From Janthinobacterium sp. 1_2014MBL_MicDiv (GTDB lineage Bacteria > Pseudomonadota > Gammaproteobacteria > Burkholderiales > Burkholderiaceae_D): 64,000 bases of DNA. The notes beneath the pieces were generated by a model. The model worked only from the letters and a program-made list of their open reading frames with translations. It was not told the origin of the DNA and searched no databases. The DNA lies in assembly GCF_001865675.1 (NCBI RefSeq), contig NZ_CP011319.1, positions 6,324,001 to 6,388,000 of the forward strand, read 5' to 3'. Position numbers and translations under genes: made by a program. Shown piece by piece: positions 7,432 to 15,705 of the stretch (position 1 is its first letter; the number at the start of each line of letters is the position of its first letter).

Positions 7432-10400
7432 TCATTTTTTCAAGCCTTCCTGCAGCATGCCCAGCATGTCGCTGGCCGACATGCGCGCGGCCGCGTCGCT
7501 GCCTTCCAGCAGACTGTCGGCCAGGTCGCGCTTGTGCTGGTGCAACTCGACGATGCCTTCCTCGATCGTGTGCTTGGCCACCAGGCGGTAAATGGTGACG
7601 GGACGCAATTGCCCCATGCGGTGGGCGCGGTCCGAGGCCTGGTCTTCCACGGCCGGGTTCCACCACGGGTCCATGTGGATCACGTAATCGGCCGCCGTCA
7701 GGTTGATGCCCATGCCGCCCGCTTTCAGGCTGATCAGGAAAACATCGCCCTCGCCCGCCTGGAAGGCGTCGACGCGGCGCTTGCGCTCCTGCATGGGCGT
7801 GGCGCCATCGAGGTACTGGTAGGCCACGCCATGCTGCTCCAGGTGCTGGCGGATCAGGGTCAGGTGGTCGACGAACTGGCTGAAGACAAGCACCTTGTGG
7901 CGGTTTTCCAGCAAGCCCGACAACAATTGCGCGAACGCGGCCAGCTTGCTGCTGGCCAGGCCCAGCTCGGGCGCCACCAGCTGCGGGTTGCAGCAGGCGC
8001 GGCGCAGCTTCATGATCTCGGCCAGGATCTGGATGGCTTTCTTCGATGCCGGCCCTTCCACCATGGCCAGCTTTTCCAGCGCTTCGCGGCGCAGCGATTC
8101 GTACAGCGCCGTTTCGGGCGGCGACAGCTGCACTTCCAGCACGATTTCCGTGCGTGACGGCAACTCCGACAGCACTTGCGTCTTCGTGCGGCGCAGGATG
8201 AACGGCGCGATCAATCTGCGCAGGCGCAGGCGGGCGCCGGCCGCCGCCCGCTTGTCCTGGTCTTTCTCGATGGGACCGGCGAAGCGCAGGTTGAACTGGT
8301 CGAGCGTGCCCAGCAAGCCCGGATTGATGAAGCGGAACAGATTCCACAATTCGCCCAGGTGGTTTTCCAGCGGCGTGCCGCTGGCCACCATGCGGAAGTC
8401 GCCCTGCAGCGCCATCACGGCTTGCGAGCGCTTGGTGGCGCCATTCTTGATCGCTTGCGCCTCGTCGAGCACGATCGTATGCCAGCGCACGCCCGCGAAC
8501 ATGGCCGCTTCCTGCTGCAGCAAGCCATAGCTGGCCACCACCACGTCGAACGGCTGCAAGGTGTCCAGCATGTCGGCGCGGTCGCCTGTGCCGAACAGCT
8601 TCACCTTCAAGGTGGGCGCGAAACGCTGCGCTTCGCTGATCCAGTTCATGCACACGGACGTGGGCGCGACCACCAGGGTCGGGCCGTGCGGCGCGCGCGC
8701 CAGGATCAGGGCCAGCGCCTGCAAGGTTTTGCCCAGGCCCATGTCATCGGCCAGGCAGGCACCTACGCCCCAGTGCGCCAGGCGCGCCAGCCATTCGTAG
8801 CCGGCCAGCTGGTAGTCGCGCAAGTCCGCCTGCAGGGTGCTGGGCAGCTGCGGCTGATGATCGTCGAGCGCGCGCAGGCGCAGCAAGTGTTCGCGCCACA
8901 ATTTGTCGGCCTGCACGCCGCCCGCATCGGTGGCCAGTTCTTCCAGCGCGAAGGCGGCCAGCGGGTGGATGTGCACGCCATCGGCATGCGCCTCGCCATA
9001 CGCGGCCAGTTCCGACAGGCGGCGGTGCAATTCGTCGCTGAGGGCGAGGAACTGGTTGTCGCCGAGGGCCACGAAGCGGCTTTTATTGTGCTGCATCAAG
9101 TCCAGCAGGGCGCGCAGATCCATGACCTTGTCTTCGTCGATCTGCACTTCGCCGCTGGCGGCAAACCAGTCTTTTTCACTTTTGATCTTCAGGCGCATCT
9201 GGCCGCTGTCGATGCGTTTCGACACGCGCATGGTTTCGCCTTCGGGCCAGGCCAGCACGATGTTGGCGGGATCGAGCGCCTGCAATTCCACCAGCAGCTG
9301 CAAGCCCAGGGCAGGCTGGCCCAGCAGCCATTCGCCATGCTCTTCTTCCGCCTCTTCCAGCACCAGGCAGCGACCGATGAGCTGGCGCTGCGCCTCGCGC
9401 TCCGCGTTCAGGTCGCGCCGCGCCTGCACGGCCCGGCCCGCCACATCGGCAAACACGCTCTCGGCGCCGCTACCCGGCGCGTAATAGGCGCCGTTGTCGA
9501 GCAGCGGGCGCACGAGGATCTGCATTTTCAGGCCCTGCTGGTAGGGCAGCAGGTGCACGTGCAGGCGGTGGTCGGCCGTGATCGCCTGCGCGTCGCCCGC
9601 GCCGCCGCCGATATCGGACTGCACGGTGACCATCGAGGAGATGGCGCCGATGGCCTGCATGACCTGTTTTTCCGCATGCAGGGGCACGGACAGCCCCAGC
9701 CCCACGATGGCGCCGATGCGCCGGTGCTCGTCGAGGATGTGCACGACGCGCAGGCGCGTCGGCGTCTCGCGCTGCACCACGACATGGCTGCCGCTGTCGG
9801 GCAGCGGCGGCTGCATGCCCAGCCACAGCTGCCCCTCGTGCGACTTGATGAGGAGCTCGGGCGCGCCGGCGATCAGTTCCACGCGCGTGTCGGGGTGGTC
9901 GAGCCAGAACACGAGCGGGTGGCCCACCAGCAGCACGGCGGCCTTGTCCAGCTCGATTTCATAGCGCGGCGCCGACGAATAATACTGTTTGAATGGCGCG
10001 ATGCTGCCGGCCGCGCGCGCGTCCTGCGGCGTGAGGAAATCGATGTCGCCCGCCTCTTCGGCCAGGCGCTTCAGGCCCATGGCGCGGCCCTTGCTCCAGC
10101 CGCCGCGCGCGTCGCGTTTCTGCTCGCGCACTTCCACGGCCGTCAGGCCGAAGCGCGGGTCGAACGCCACCAGCCACACGAGGCGCGAGACGCCGCCCAG
10201 CGCTTCGGCGGGGGCATTCTGCTGCAGGTTGATCAGGGCGCTCAGCTGGCGCTGCCACGCTTCCTGGCGCTCGAACCACGGCGCCATGTCCGTCAAGCCA
10301 TGTTGCGCGCGCTTGCCCGTCGCATAGCGCTCCTGTTCCGGCTCGCTCATCAAGCCCAGCAAGCCTGCCGCCTGTGCCGCGATCAGGTTGTAGCCGGCCG

Positions 10401-11613
10401 CGTCCGCCTGCTGCACCAGCAGGCGCAGCTGGGGTTTGCGTTCGCTCAATTGCGGTAGCGCCAGCCAGTAATACAGCAAGCCCTGGAACAGCTGCGCCTG
10501 CAAGCCCGTTTCCCAGTTGCGCGTGGGGATCGCTTCGGCCTGCAGCACGCCGGCGCGCACCAGGCGCAAGGTATTGAGTTGCTGGTAGACGATGCTGTCG
10601 TGGTTCGGCTGCGCGTGCAGGGCGATGTCGAGATAACTTTCCGCGGCTTTGAGCAGCTTGGCGTCGTTGCCGCGCAGCAGTGCCAGCACATACAGGTGGC
10701 CGCCGATGCCCGTAAAGCACAGCTTGCGCTTGCCCGCTTCCTTGCGCAGCCCTTTCAAGGCCGTCTCGAAGCCGGCCACGGCGTGCGCGTGTTCACCGTG
10801 CAACAGGGCGATGCTGCTGTCGATAAACAGCACCTGCGGGCCCTGCTGGCCCGCCAGGTAGCGCGCAGCCGTGTCGAGTTCGCCGCACAGCAGGGCATCC
10901 TCGGCCAGGGCCAGCGGCAGGGCGGCGCCGATGTGGTCGCCGGCGGCCGCCTGGCGCGCGTGGTGCTCACGCGCATAGCCGCGGATGGCGCGCGCCGTGG
11001 CCGGCTCGCGCGGCGCATTGCCCAGCAGCACGGCCAGTATGTCATCCTGCAATTGCGGCATGACGAAGGACAGCATCTCCGGCTCGAACGGGCGGCCGAA
11101 GATCTCGATCAGCGGATGCAGCTGCTGCGCTTCGTAGCAAGCCATGCAGGCGGCCAGGACGGCGGCCACGTGGCGCACCTCGTCGTTGCGCAACAGGGCG
11201 ATGCGCAGGCGCGCCACGCCCTGGCGGTAGCTGCGCAGCTCCACATAGCCATCCCAGTTGCGGCGCACGGGATTGATCAGCTCGATCGCCTGGCACAGGT
11301 CGCGGAACACCAGGTGCTCGATGGCCGCGCGCATGGCGGGCCAGCGCAATTTCGCTTCGCAGGCAAAGCCGCGCCCGACGATCTCGGACGCCAGCGCCAG
11401 GCGCGTCAGCCGCTGCAGCATGGCCGTCACGACGGGCAGGGAAAACGGCGTGCCGTCCGGTTCGACCACATTGGCGCGCTGCAAGTGTTCGTAGACGGCA
11501 TGCTTGCCGACCGGTTCGCCCGTGATCGCCAGCAGGGCCAGGATCATCTGTTCGTGCTGTTCCAGTGCAGCGAACTCGTCCAGCAGATGTTGGTCTATAT
11601 GCTGCTCGGTCAT
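7432..11613 (-). CDS. SNF2-family DEAD/DEAH helicase, HepA/RapA-like
   Basis: A 1393-residue Swi2/Snf2 ATPase. The C-terminal 470 or so residues hold the motor: LADDMGLGKT (Walker A, near residue 955), DEAQAIKN (motif II), SGTPLENHLGELW (III), the second lobe with KVLVFSQFVDH, and QASDRAHRMGQ (VI). The first 900 residues have no motif I recognise; they are rich in Ala, Leu and Arg and are predicted to be helical. No SWIM zinc finger was found. The ATG at 11613 overlaps the stop of the upstream S9 peptidase by 4 bp (ATGA), so the two are translationally coupled. Likely acts on DNA-protein or RNA polymerase complexes, by homology of the motor only. Confidence 0.9.
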   Translation of the reverse strand: MTEQHIDQHLLDEFAALEQHEQMILALLAITGEPVGKHAVYEHLQRANVVEPDGTPFSLPVVTAMLQRLTRLALASEIVGRGFACEAKLRWPAMRAAIEHLVFRDLCQAIELINPVRRNWDGYVELRSYRQGVARLRIALLRNDEVRHVAAVLAACMACYEAQQLHPLIEIFGRPFEPEMLSFVMPQLQDDILAVLLGNAPREPATARAIRGYAREHHARQAAAGDHIGAALPLALAEDALLCGELDTAARYLAGQQGPQVLFIDSSIALLHGEHAHAVAGFETALKGLRKEAGKRKLCFTGIGGHLYVLALLRGNDAKLLKAAESYLDIALHAQPNHDSIVYQQLNTLRLVRAGVLQAEAIPTRNWETGLQAQLFQGLLYYWLALPQLSERKPQLRLLVQQADAAGYNLIAAQAAGLLGLMSEPEQERYATGKRAQHGLTDMAPWFERQEAWQRQLSALINLQQNAPAEALGGVSRLVWLVAFDPRFGLTAVEVREQKRDARGGWSKGRAMGLKRLAEEAGDIDFLTPQDARAAGSIAPFKQYYSSAPRYEIELDKAAVLLVGHPLVFWLDHPDTRVELIAGAPELLIKSHEGQLWLGMQPPLPDSGSHVVVQRETPTRLRVVHILDEHRRIGAIVGLGLSVPLHAEKQVMQAIGAISSMVTVQSDIGGGAGDAQAITADHRLHVHLLPYQQGLKMQILVRPLLDNGAYYAPGSGAESVFADVAGRAVQARRDLNAEREAQRQLIGRCLVLEEAEEEHGEWLLGQPALGLQLLVELQALDPANIVLAWPEGETMRVSKRIDSGQMRLKIKSEKDWFAASGEVQIDEDKVMDLRALLDLMQHNKSRFVALGDNQFLALSDELHRRLSELAAYGEAHADGVHIHPLAAFALEELATDAGGVQADKLWREHLLRLRALDDHQPQLPSTLQADLRDYQLAGYEWLARLAHWGVGACLADDMGLGKTLQALALILARAPHGPTLVVAPTSVCMNWISEAQRFAPTLKVKLFGTGDRADMLDTLQPFDVVVASYGLLQQEAAMFAGVRWHTIVLDEAQAIKNGATKRSQAVMALQGDFRMVASGTPLENHLGELWNLFRFINPGLLGTLDQFNLRFAGPIEKDQDKRAAAGARLRLRRLIAPFILRRTKTQVLSELPSRTEIVLEVQLSPPETALYESLRREALEKLAMVEGPASKKAIQILAEIMKLRRACCNPQLVAPELGLASSKLAAFAQLLSGLLENRHKVLVFSQFVDHLTLIRQHLEQHGVAYQYLDGATPMQERKRRVDAFQAGEGDVFLISLKAGGMGINLTAADYVIHMDPWWNPAVEDQASDRAHRMGQLRPVTIYRLVAKHTIEEGIVELHQHKRDLADSLLEGSDAAARMSASDMLGMLQEGLKK

Positions 11614-13553
11614 GCGGGCAAGTTGGCGATCTGCACGGGCGCATCGCCGGCCGGCACGGGCAGGCCGAACACGCGCTGGTAGAAATACAGTTCCGCATCC
11701 AGCGTGCGCACGATGTTTTCCGCCTTGCGGAAGCCGTGGCCCTCGCCTTCGAGCGGCACATACGCGACGGGCACGCCACGCGCCTGCAGGGCGTCGACCA
11801 TCAGCTGCGACTGCTGCGGCGGCACCACCTTGTCATCGAGGCCCTGGAAGAAAATCATGGGGCGCGACAATTTATCCGTGTGGTGGATGGGCGAGCGTGC
11901 GCGGTACAGGGCCTCGGCCTGCGGCTGCGAGGCGATCAGGTAATCGTTGTAGTGCGATTCGAACTTGTGCGAATCGAGATCCAGGCCCTTCAGGTCGGAT
12001 ACGCCGTAATAGCTGGCGCCGGCCTTGAAGACGTCATGGAAGGTCAGGGCACACAGGGTCGTCAGGCCGCCGGCGCTGCCGCCGCGGATGATCAGGCGCT
12101 CGGGGTCGGCCAGGCCGTGGGCGGCCAGGTAGCGCGCGCCGGCGATGCAGTCTTCCACGTCGACGATGCCCCATTGCCCGCGCAGCGCGTCGCGGTATTC
12201 GCGGCCGAAACCGCTGCTGCCGCCATAGTTGACGTCGAGCACGCCGATGCCGCGGCTGGTCCAGTACTGGGTCGCCAGCTTCAGGGTATTGCTGGCCATG
12301 CTGGTAGGGCCGCCATGGCTGATGACGATGACGGGAGGTAACGTTCCATCGGGCGCTAGCGCGTCGCTGTTGGTGGGCGCATAGAAGAAGGCGTGGGCCG
12401 TGCGATCATTGCTGCTCGGAAAGCTCAAGCTGCGCGGCACGGACAGGTGGCCGAGCGCGGGTAATTGCGCGATCGATTGCGCCAGCACTTCCAGCTCGTG
12501 GTTCGACAGGTCGATGCGCGCCAGTTCCAGCGCAATCGTGGGGCTGCCGCCCAGCAGCGCGACAAAGCCGGGGCCGACGCGCAGTTCGCGGATTTCCTGG
12601 TACGGGTGCGGTATCGGCTCGAGCTTGGCCGCGGCCACGTTCAATTGCGCCAGGTAGCTGATGCCGGCCTGGATATACGTGCAGACGATCTCGTCGGCGG
12701 ACAGGAAGCCGTACATGCTGCCGCCGAAGGTCCAGTGCGGCGTGGCAAATTCCGCTTCCATCGGGCATAGCGCCTCGATGTCGGCGCCGTGCAGGCGGTA
12801 CAGGTTCCACCAGCCGCTGCTGTCGGAAACGAAGTGCAGCAAGCCGTTCGGCGACCATTCTGGCTGGCAAATCGATTCGCGCGCGCCGCCGGCGATCAGG
12901 CGCGGCGAACCGAGGCTGCCGTCCGCATGCACGTCGGCCAGCCACAGTTCCGTACCTTGCCATGGCAGGCGCGGGTGGTCCCAGCTGATCCAGGCCAGCT
13001 GGCTGCCGTCCGGCGACAGGCGCGGCGCCGCATAGAAATCGTGGCCGCGCGCCAGCACCGTTTCACTGCCGTCGAAGCCGATGGCGGCCAGGCTGTTTTC
13101 CGGGTGGGCATGGCCTTCTTCCGGATGCTGCTCGCGCACGGCGATCAGGCGCGCGCGGGCCGCATCGACGACGAAGTCCGCGTAGCGCGTATTGCCCCCC
13201 GCGCTGAAGGCTTCCGCGGCGCCATCGGCGGCGACGCGGTACAGGCGGTTATCGGCGAAATGCGAAAAATACACGGTATCGCCAGCGACGGCATACGCGC
13301 CGCCGCCATATTCGTGCACGCGCGTGCGCACGTTGAACGGCGCCGGCGTCAGTTCATCGACACGCGCGCCGCGCTGGCGCAGCAGGGTGTTGCGGCCCGC
13401 TTCGCTGGCGCGGCCGGCCAGCCAGAAGACATCGCCGCCATCGGCGCCCCCCAGGGCCAGCTGCGTCAGCGGCGAGGCGCCGGCCGCGACGATGGCGGCG
13501 CTGATCGGCGATGGCCAGGTGCCATAAGGGGTGCTGGATGCGGTTGAGGTCAT
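11610..13553 (-). CDS. S9 family (prolyl-oligopeptidase-type) serine peptidase
   Basis: A 647-residue protein of the DPP/acylaminoacyl-peptidase branch. An N-terminal beta-propeller with repeated WxxDxP-type strands is followed by an alpha/beta-hydrolase domain: nucleophile Ser in RGGSAGG (near residue 491), Asp in GLDDKVVPP (near 571) and His in GEGHGF (near 604). The ATG at 13553 has GGAG six bases upstream and is preferred to a frame-open start at 13667. There is no signal peptide, so it should be cytoplasmic. Its stop overlaps the start of the SNF2 gene. hemE is divergent, 196 bp away. Confidence 0.9.
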   Translation of the reverse strand: MTSTASSTPYGTWPSPISAAIVAAGASPLTQLALGGADGGDVFWLAGRASEAGRNTLLRQRGARVDELTPAPFNVRTRVHEYGGGAYAVAGDTVYFSHFADNRLYRVAADGAAEAFSAGGNTRYADFVVDAARARLIAVREQHPEEGHAHPENSLAAIGFDGSETVLARGHDFYAAPRLSPDGSQLAWISWDHPRLPWQGTELWLADVHADGSLGSPRLIAGGARESICQPEWSPNGLLHFVSDSSGWWNLYRLHGADIEALCPMEAEFATPHWTFGGSMYGFLSADEIVCTYIQAGISYLAQLNVAAAKLEPIPHPYQEIRELRVGPGFVALLGGSPTIALELARIDLSNHELEVLAQSIAQLPALGHLSVPRSLSFPSSNDRTAHAFFYAPTNSDALAPDGTLPPVIVISHGGPTSMASNTLKLATQYWTSRGIGVLDVNYGGSSGFGREYRDALRGQWGIVDVEDCIAGARYLAAHGLADPERLIIRGGSAGGLTTLCALTFHDVFKAGASYYGVSDLKGLDLDSHKFESHYNDYLIASQPQAEALYRARSPIHHTDKLSRPMIFFQGLDDKVVPPQQSQLMVDALQARGVPVAYVPLEGEGHGFRKAENIVRTLDAELYFYQRVFGLPVPAGDAPVQIANLPA

Positions 13554-13749
13554 GCGGGCTCCGTGTGTGGTGGGATCAAGGGCCGCCAGGCAGGGGCAGG
13601 GCGCGTGGCAGCGTACATCATCATAATGGAAGGGCAGGCACAACGAAAGCGCTGCCGTGCATGGCAAATGCTGCTAAGCGGCACTGGAATCAATGAAATG
13701 GCGGCGATTGGATGCGATAATACCGCTTCTCCAAGCTCGATTGCCTGCC

Positions 13750-14835
13750 ATGCCACAATTTGCTCCGCTTCAGAATGATACTTTCCTGCGCGCGCTGCTG
13801 CGCCAGCCAACCGAGCACACGCCTGTCTGGCTGATGCGCCAGGCGGGCCGCTACCTGCCCGAATACCGCGCCACGCGCGAGCGGGCCGGCTCCTTCCTGG
13901 GCCTGGCAAAGAATCCCGATTACGCCACGGAAGTGACCCTGCAGCCCCTGGAGCGCTTCCCGCTCGACGCGGCCATCTTGTTTTCCGACATCCTGACGGT
14001 GCCCGACGCCATGGGCCTGGGCCTGTATTTCGCCGATGGCGAAGGACCGAAGTTCGAGCGCCCGCTGCGCACGGAACAGGATGTGATGGCCCTGCAAGTG
14101 CCGGACCTCGATACGCTCGACTATGTCTTCAAGGCCGTCACGCAGATCCGCACGGAATTGAACGGCCGCGTGCCGCTGATCGGCTTTTCCGGCAGCCCGT
14201 GGACCCTGGCGTGCTACATGGTGGAAGGCGGCGGCTCGAAAGAGTTCCACACCATCAAGAAGATGCTGTACAACCGCCCGGAACTGATGCACCACATCCT
14301 GGCCATCAACGCCACGTCCGTGGCGCAATACCTGAATGCGCAAATTGATGCCGGCGCGCAAGCCGTGATGATTTTCGATTCCTGGGGCGGTGCGCTGGCC
14401 GATGGCGCCTACCAGGAATTTTCGCTGGCCTACATGCAGCAAGTGGTGGCGCAACTGAAACGCGACAAGGATGGCGTCAAGATCCCTGCCATCGTGTTTA
14501 CCAAGGGCGGCGGCCAGTGGATCGAGCAGATCGCCGACATCGGCGCCGACGCCGTGGGACTGGACTGGACCGTCAACCTGACGCGCGCTCGCCAGCTGGT
14601 GGGCCACAAAGTGGGCTTGCAGGGCAATCTCGACCCCGCCATCCTGTTCGCCAGCCCCGAGCAAATCCGCGCCGAAGTGGCGAAAGTGCTCAACGCGTTT
14701 GGCGCGCCATCGGCAGGCACGGGCCACGTGTTCAACCTGGGCCACGGCATTTCACAGTTCACGCCGCCGGAATCCGTGGCAGCCATGGTGGAAGCCGTGC
14801 ACAGCATGAGCCGCGCCATGCGCAGCGGCCAGTAA
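13750..14835 (+). CDS. hemE: Uroporphyrinogen decarboxylase
   Basis: Decarboxylates the four acetate side chains of uroporphyrinogen III to give coproporphyrinogen III in haem synthesis. The 361-residue protein carries both signatures: PVWLMRQAGRYLPEYR near the N-terminus and GFSGSPWTLACYMVEGG, and the DLDTLDY region. The usual N-terminus MPQFAPLQNDTFLRALLRQ supports ATG 13750 rather than the open frame at 13693. It is followed by a terminator and a long AT-rich gap before priA, the hemE-priA order seen in other betaproteobacteria. Confidence 0.97.
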   Translation: MPQFAPLQNDTFLRALLRQPTEHTPVWLMRQAGRYLPEYRATRERAGSFLGLAKNPDYATEVTLQPLERFPLDAAILFSDILTVPDAMGLGLYFADGEGPKFERPLRTEQDVMALQVPDLDTLDYVFKAVTQIRTELNGRVPLIGFSGSPWTLACYMVEGGGSKEFHTIKKMLYNRPELMHHILAINATSVAQYLNAQIDAGAQAVMIFDSWGGALADGAYQEFSLAYMQQVVAQLKRDKDGVKIPAIVFTKGGGQWIEQIADIGADAVGLDWTVNLTRARQLVGHKVGLQGNLDPAILFASPEQIRAEVAKVLNAFGAPSAGTGHVFNLGHGISQFTPPESVAAMVEAVHSMSRAMRSGQ

Positions 14836-14885
14836 ATAGTCAATCAACAACGTCATCAGCGGCGCCCCAGGGCGCCCGGCATGGC

Positions 14886-14922
14886 AAAAAGGCGGGTTTT
14901 CCACAGGAAGCCTGCCTTTTTT
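14886..14922 (+). terminator. Terminator after hemE
   Basis: AAAAAGGCGGG and CCTGCCTTTTTT form a hairpin with a T tail, 50 bp after the hemE stop. Confidence 0.8.
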
Positions 14923-14952
14923 CATGGCTGTCACCCCTGGGGCAATACCGAC

Positions 14953-15548
14953 TTATGCACAATTTTTTTTACTGCGGAAATAAAAGGCAGTCGAAAAGCC
15001 TAGCCCGGGAGATGACTGCAAGTATTTGATTTTTAAGAAATAAAAATTTCAGGTATTAACGATCCTTGCCACAATGAGCAAGGTTGTTCTTCTGGCCGGC
15101 AGGCTTATAAGTTCATTGTCCACAAAGTTATCAACAGATTCTGTGGATAAAATTGAAAAGTAATTTGTTAACGGGCACTTAGCGCGCATGTTCAGGTTTC
15201 ACCTGAAGTGTATGTTGCACTGCATGATATTTAAACAATTTTCTGCCGCGGCGTGGCCGCATTCGCGGGCCTTGCCCGGCAAGCGGCCATTTTGCCAGTG
15301 AAAATGTCGAAATCCTTGATTGGCGTCATGCAAAATACATGGATGCTCATGCAAAAAAATTCACAAATGGTTCAGTTATGCACAGAGGGTGGAAAAGTCG
15401 CTTGGTTTTTTGCCCTCCCGGGCGTGTATTTTTAAGTGATTGATTTTAAACGATTAAATTTTCTTTCGTGCCCCCTTGACGAGGGTCAAAATTTTCTATC
15501 CACATTATTCTGGAAGTTAATTTTGCTTTGTCCACAAAGTTATCCACA
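14953..15548. promoter_or_regulatory. Cluster of DnaA-box-like motifs in an AT-rich gap
   Basis: The gap between hemE and priA (14836-15705) has no convincing gene. It holds four perfect TTATNCACA motifs: TTATGCACA at 14953-14961 and 15376-15384, TTATCCACA at 15540-15548, and TGTGGATAA (reverse) at 15142-15150. One-mismatch versions are TTATCAACA at 15128-15136, CTATCCACA at 15496-15504 and TTGTCCACA at 15116-15124 and 15528-15536. The block TTGTCCACAAAGTTATC, followed by (A or C)ACAGA, occurs twice (15116 and 15528). Very AT-rich stretches lie at 15025-15060 and 15427-15475. The pattern suits an origin or DnaA-titration site; function is inferred. Confidence 0.6.
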
Positions 15549-15705
15549 GAATTTTCTTCAGGGCAGGTGAGGGCGTCCGCCGCCTCGTGCCGCCCCCCGT
15601 TAGGCGTTTGACGGGCGAAACAAGTATCATGGCCGGCTGGCGCCATGCCTGACCTCACGCATCGCCGCACGGCATGCTTTTTTATTAAGATAGGCCATCC
15701 CACCC

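Noticed and set aside
8176..10458. A 760-codon plus-strand frame opposite the SNF2 helicase
   Set aside because: Antisense shadow of a motif-rich gene; composition is unnatural and no domain is visible.
15253..15435. A 60-codon open frame inside the hemE-priA gap
   Set aside because: It overlaps a DnaA-box-like motif, has no ribosome-binding site and no similarity I can recognise.
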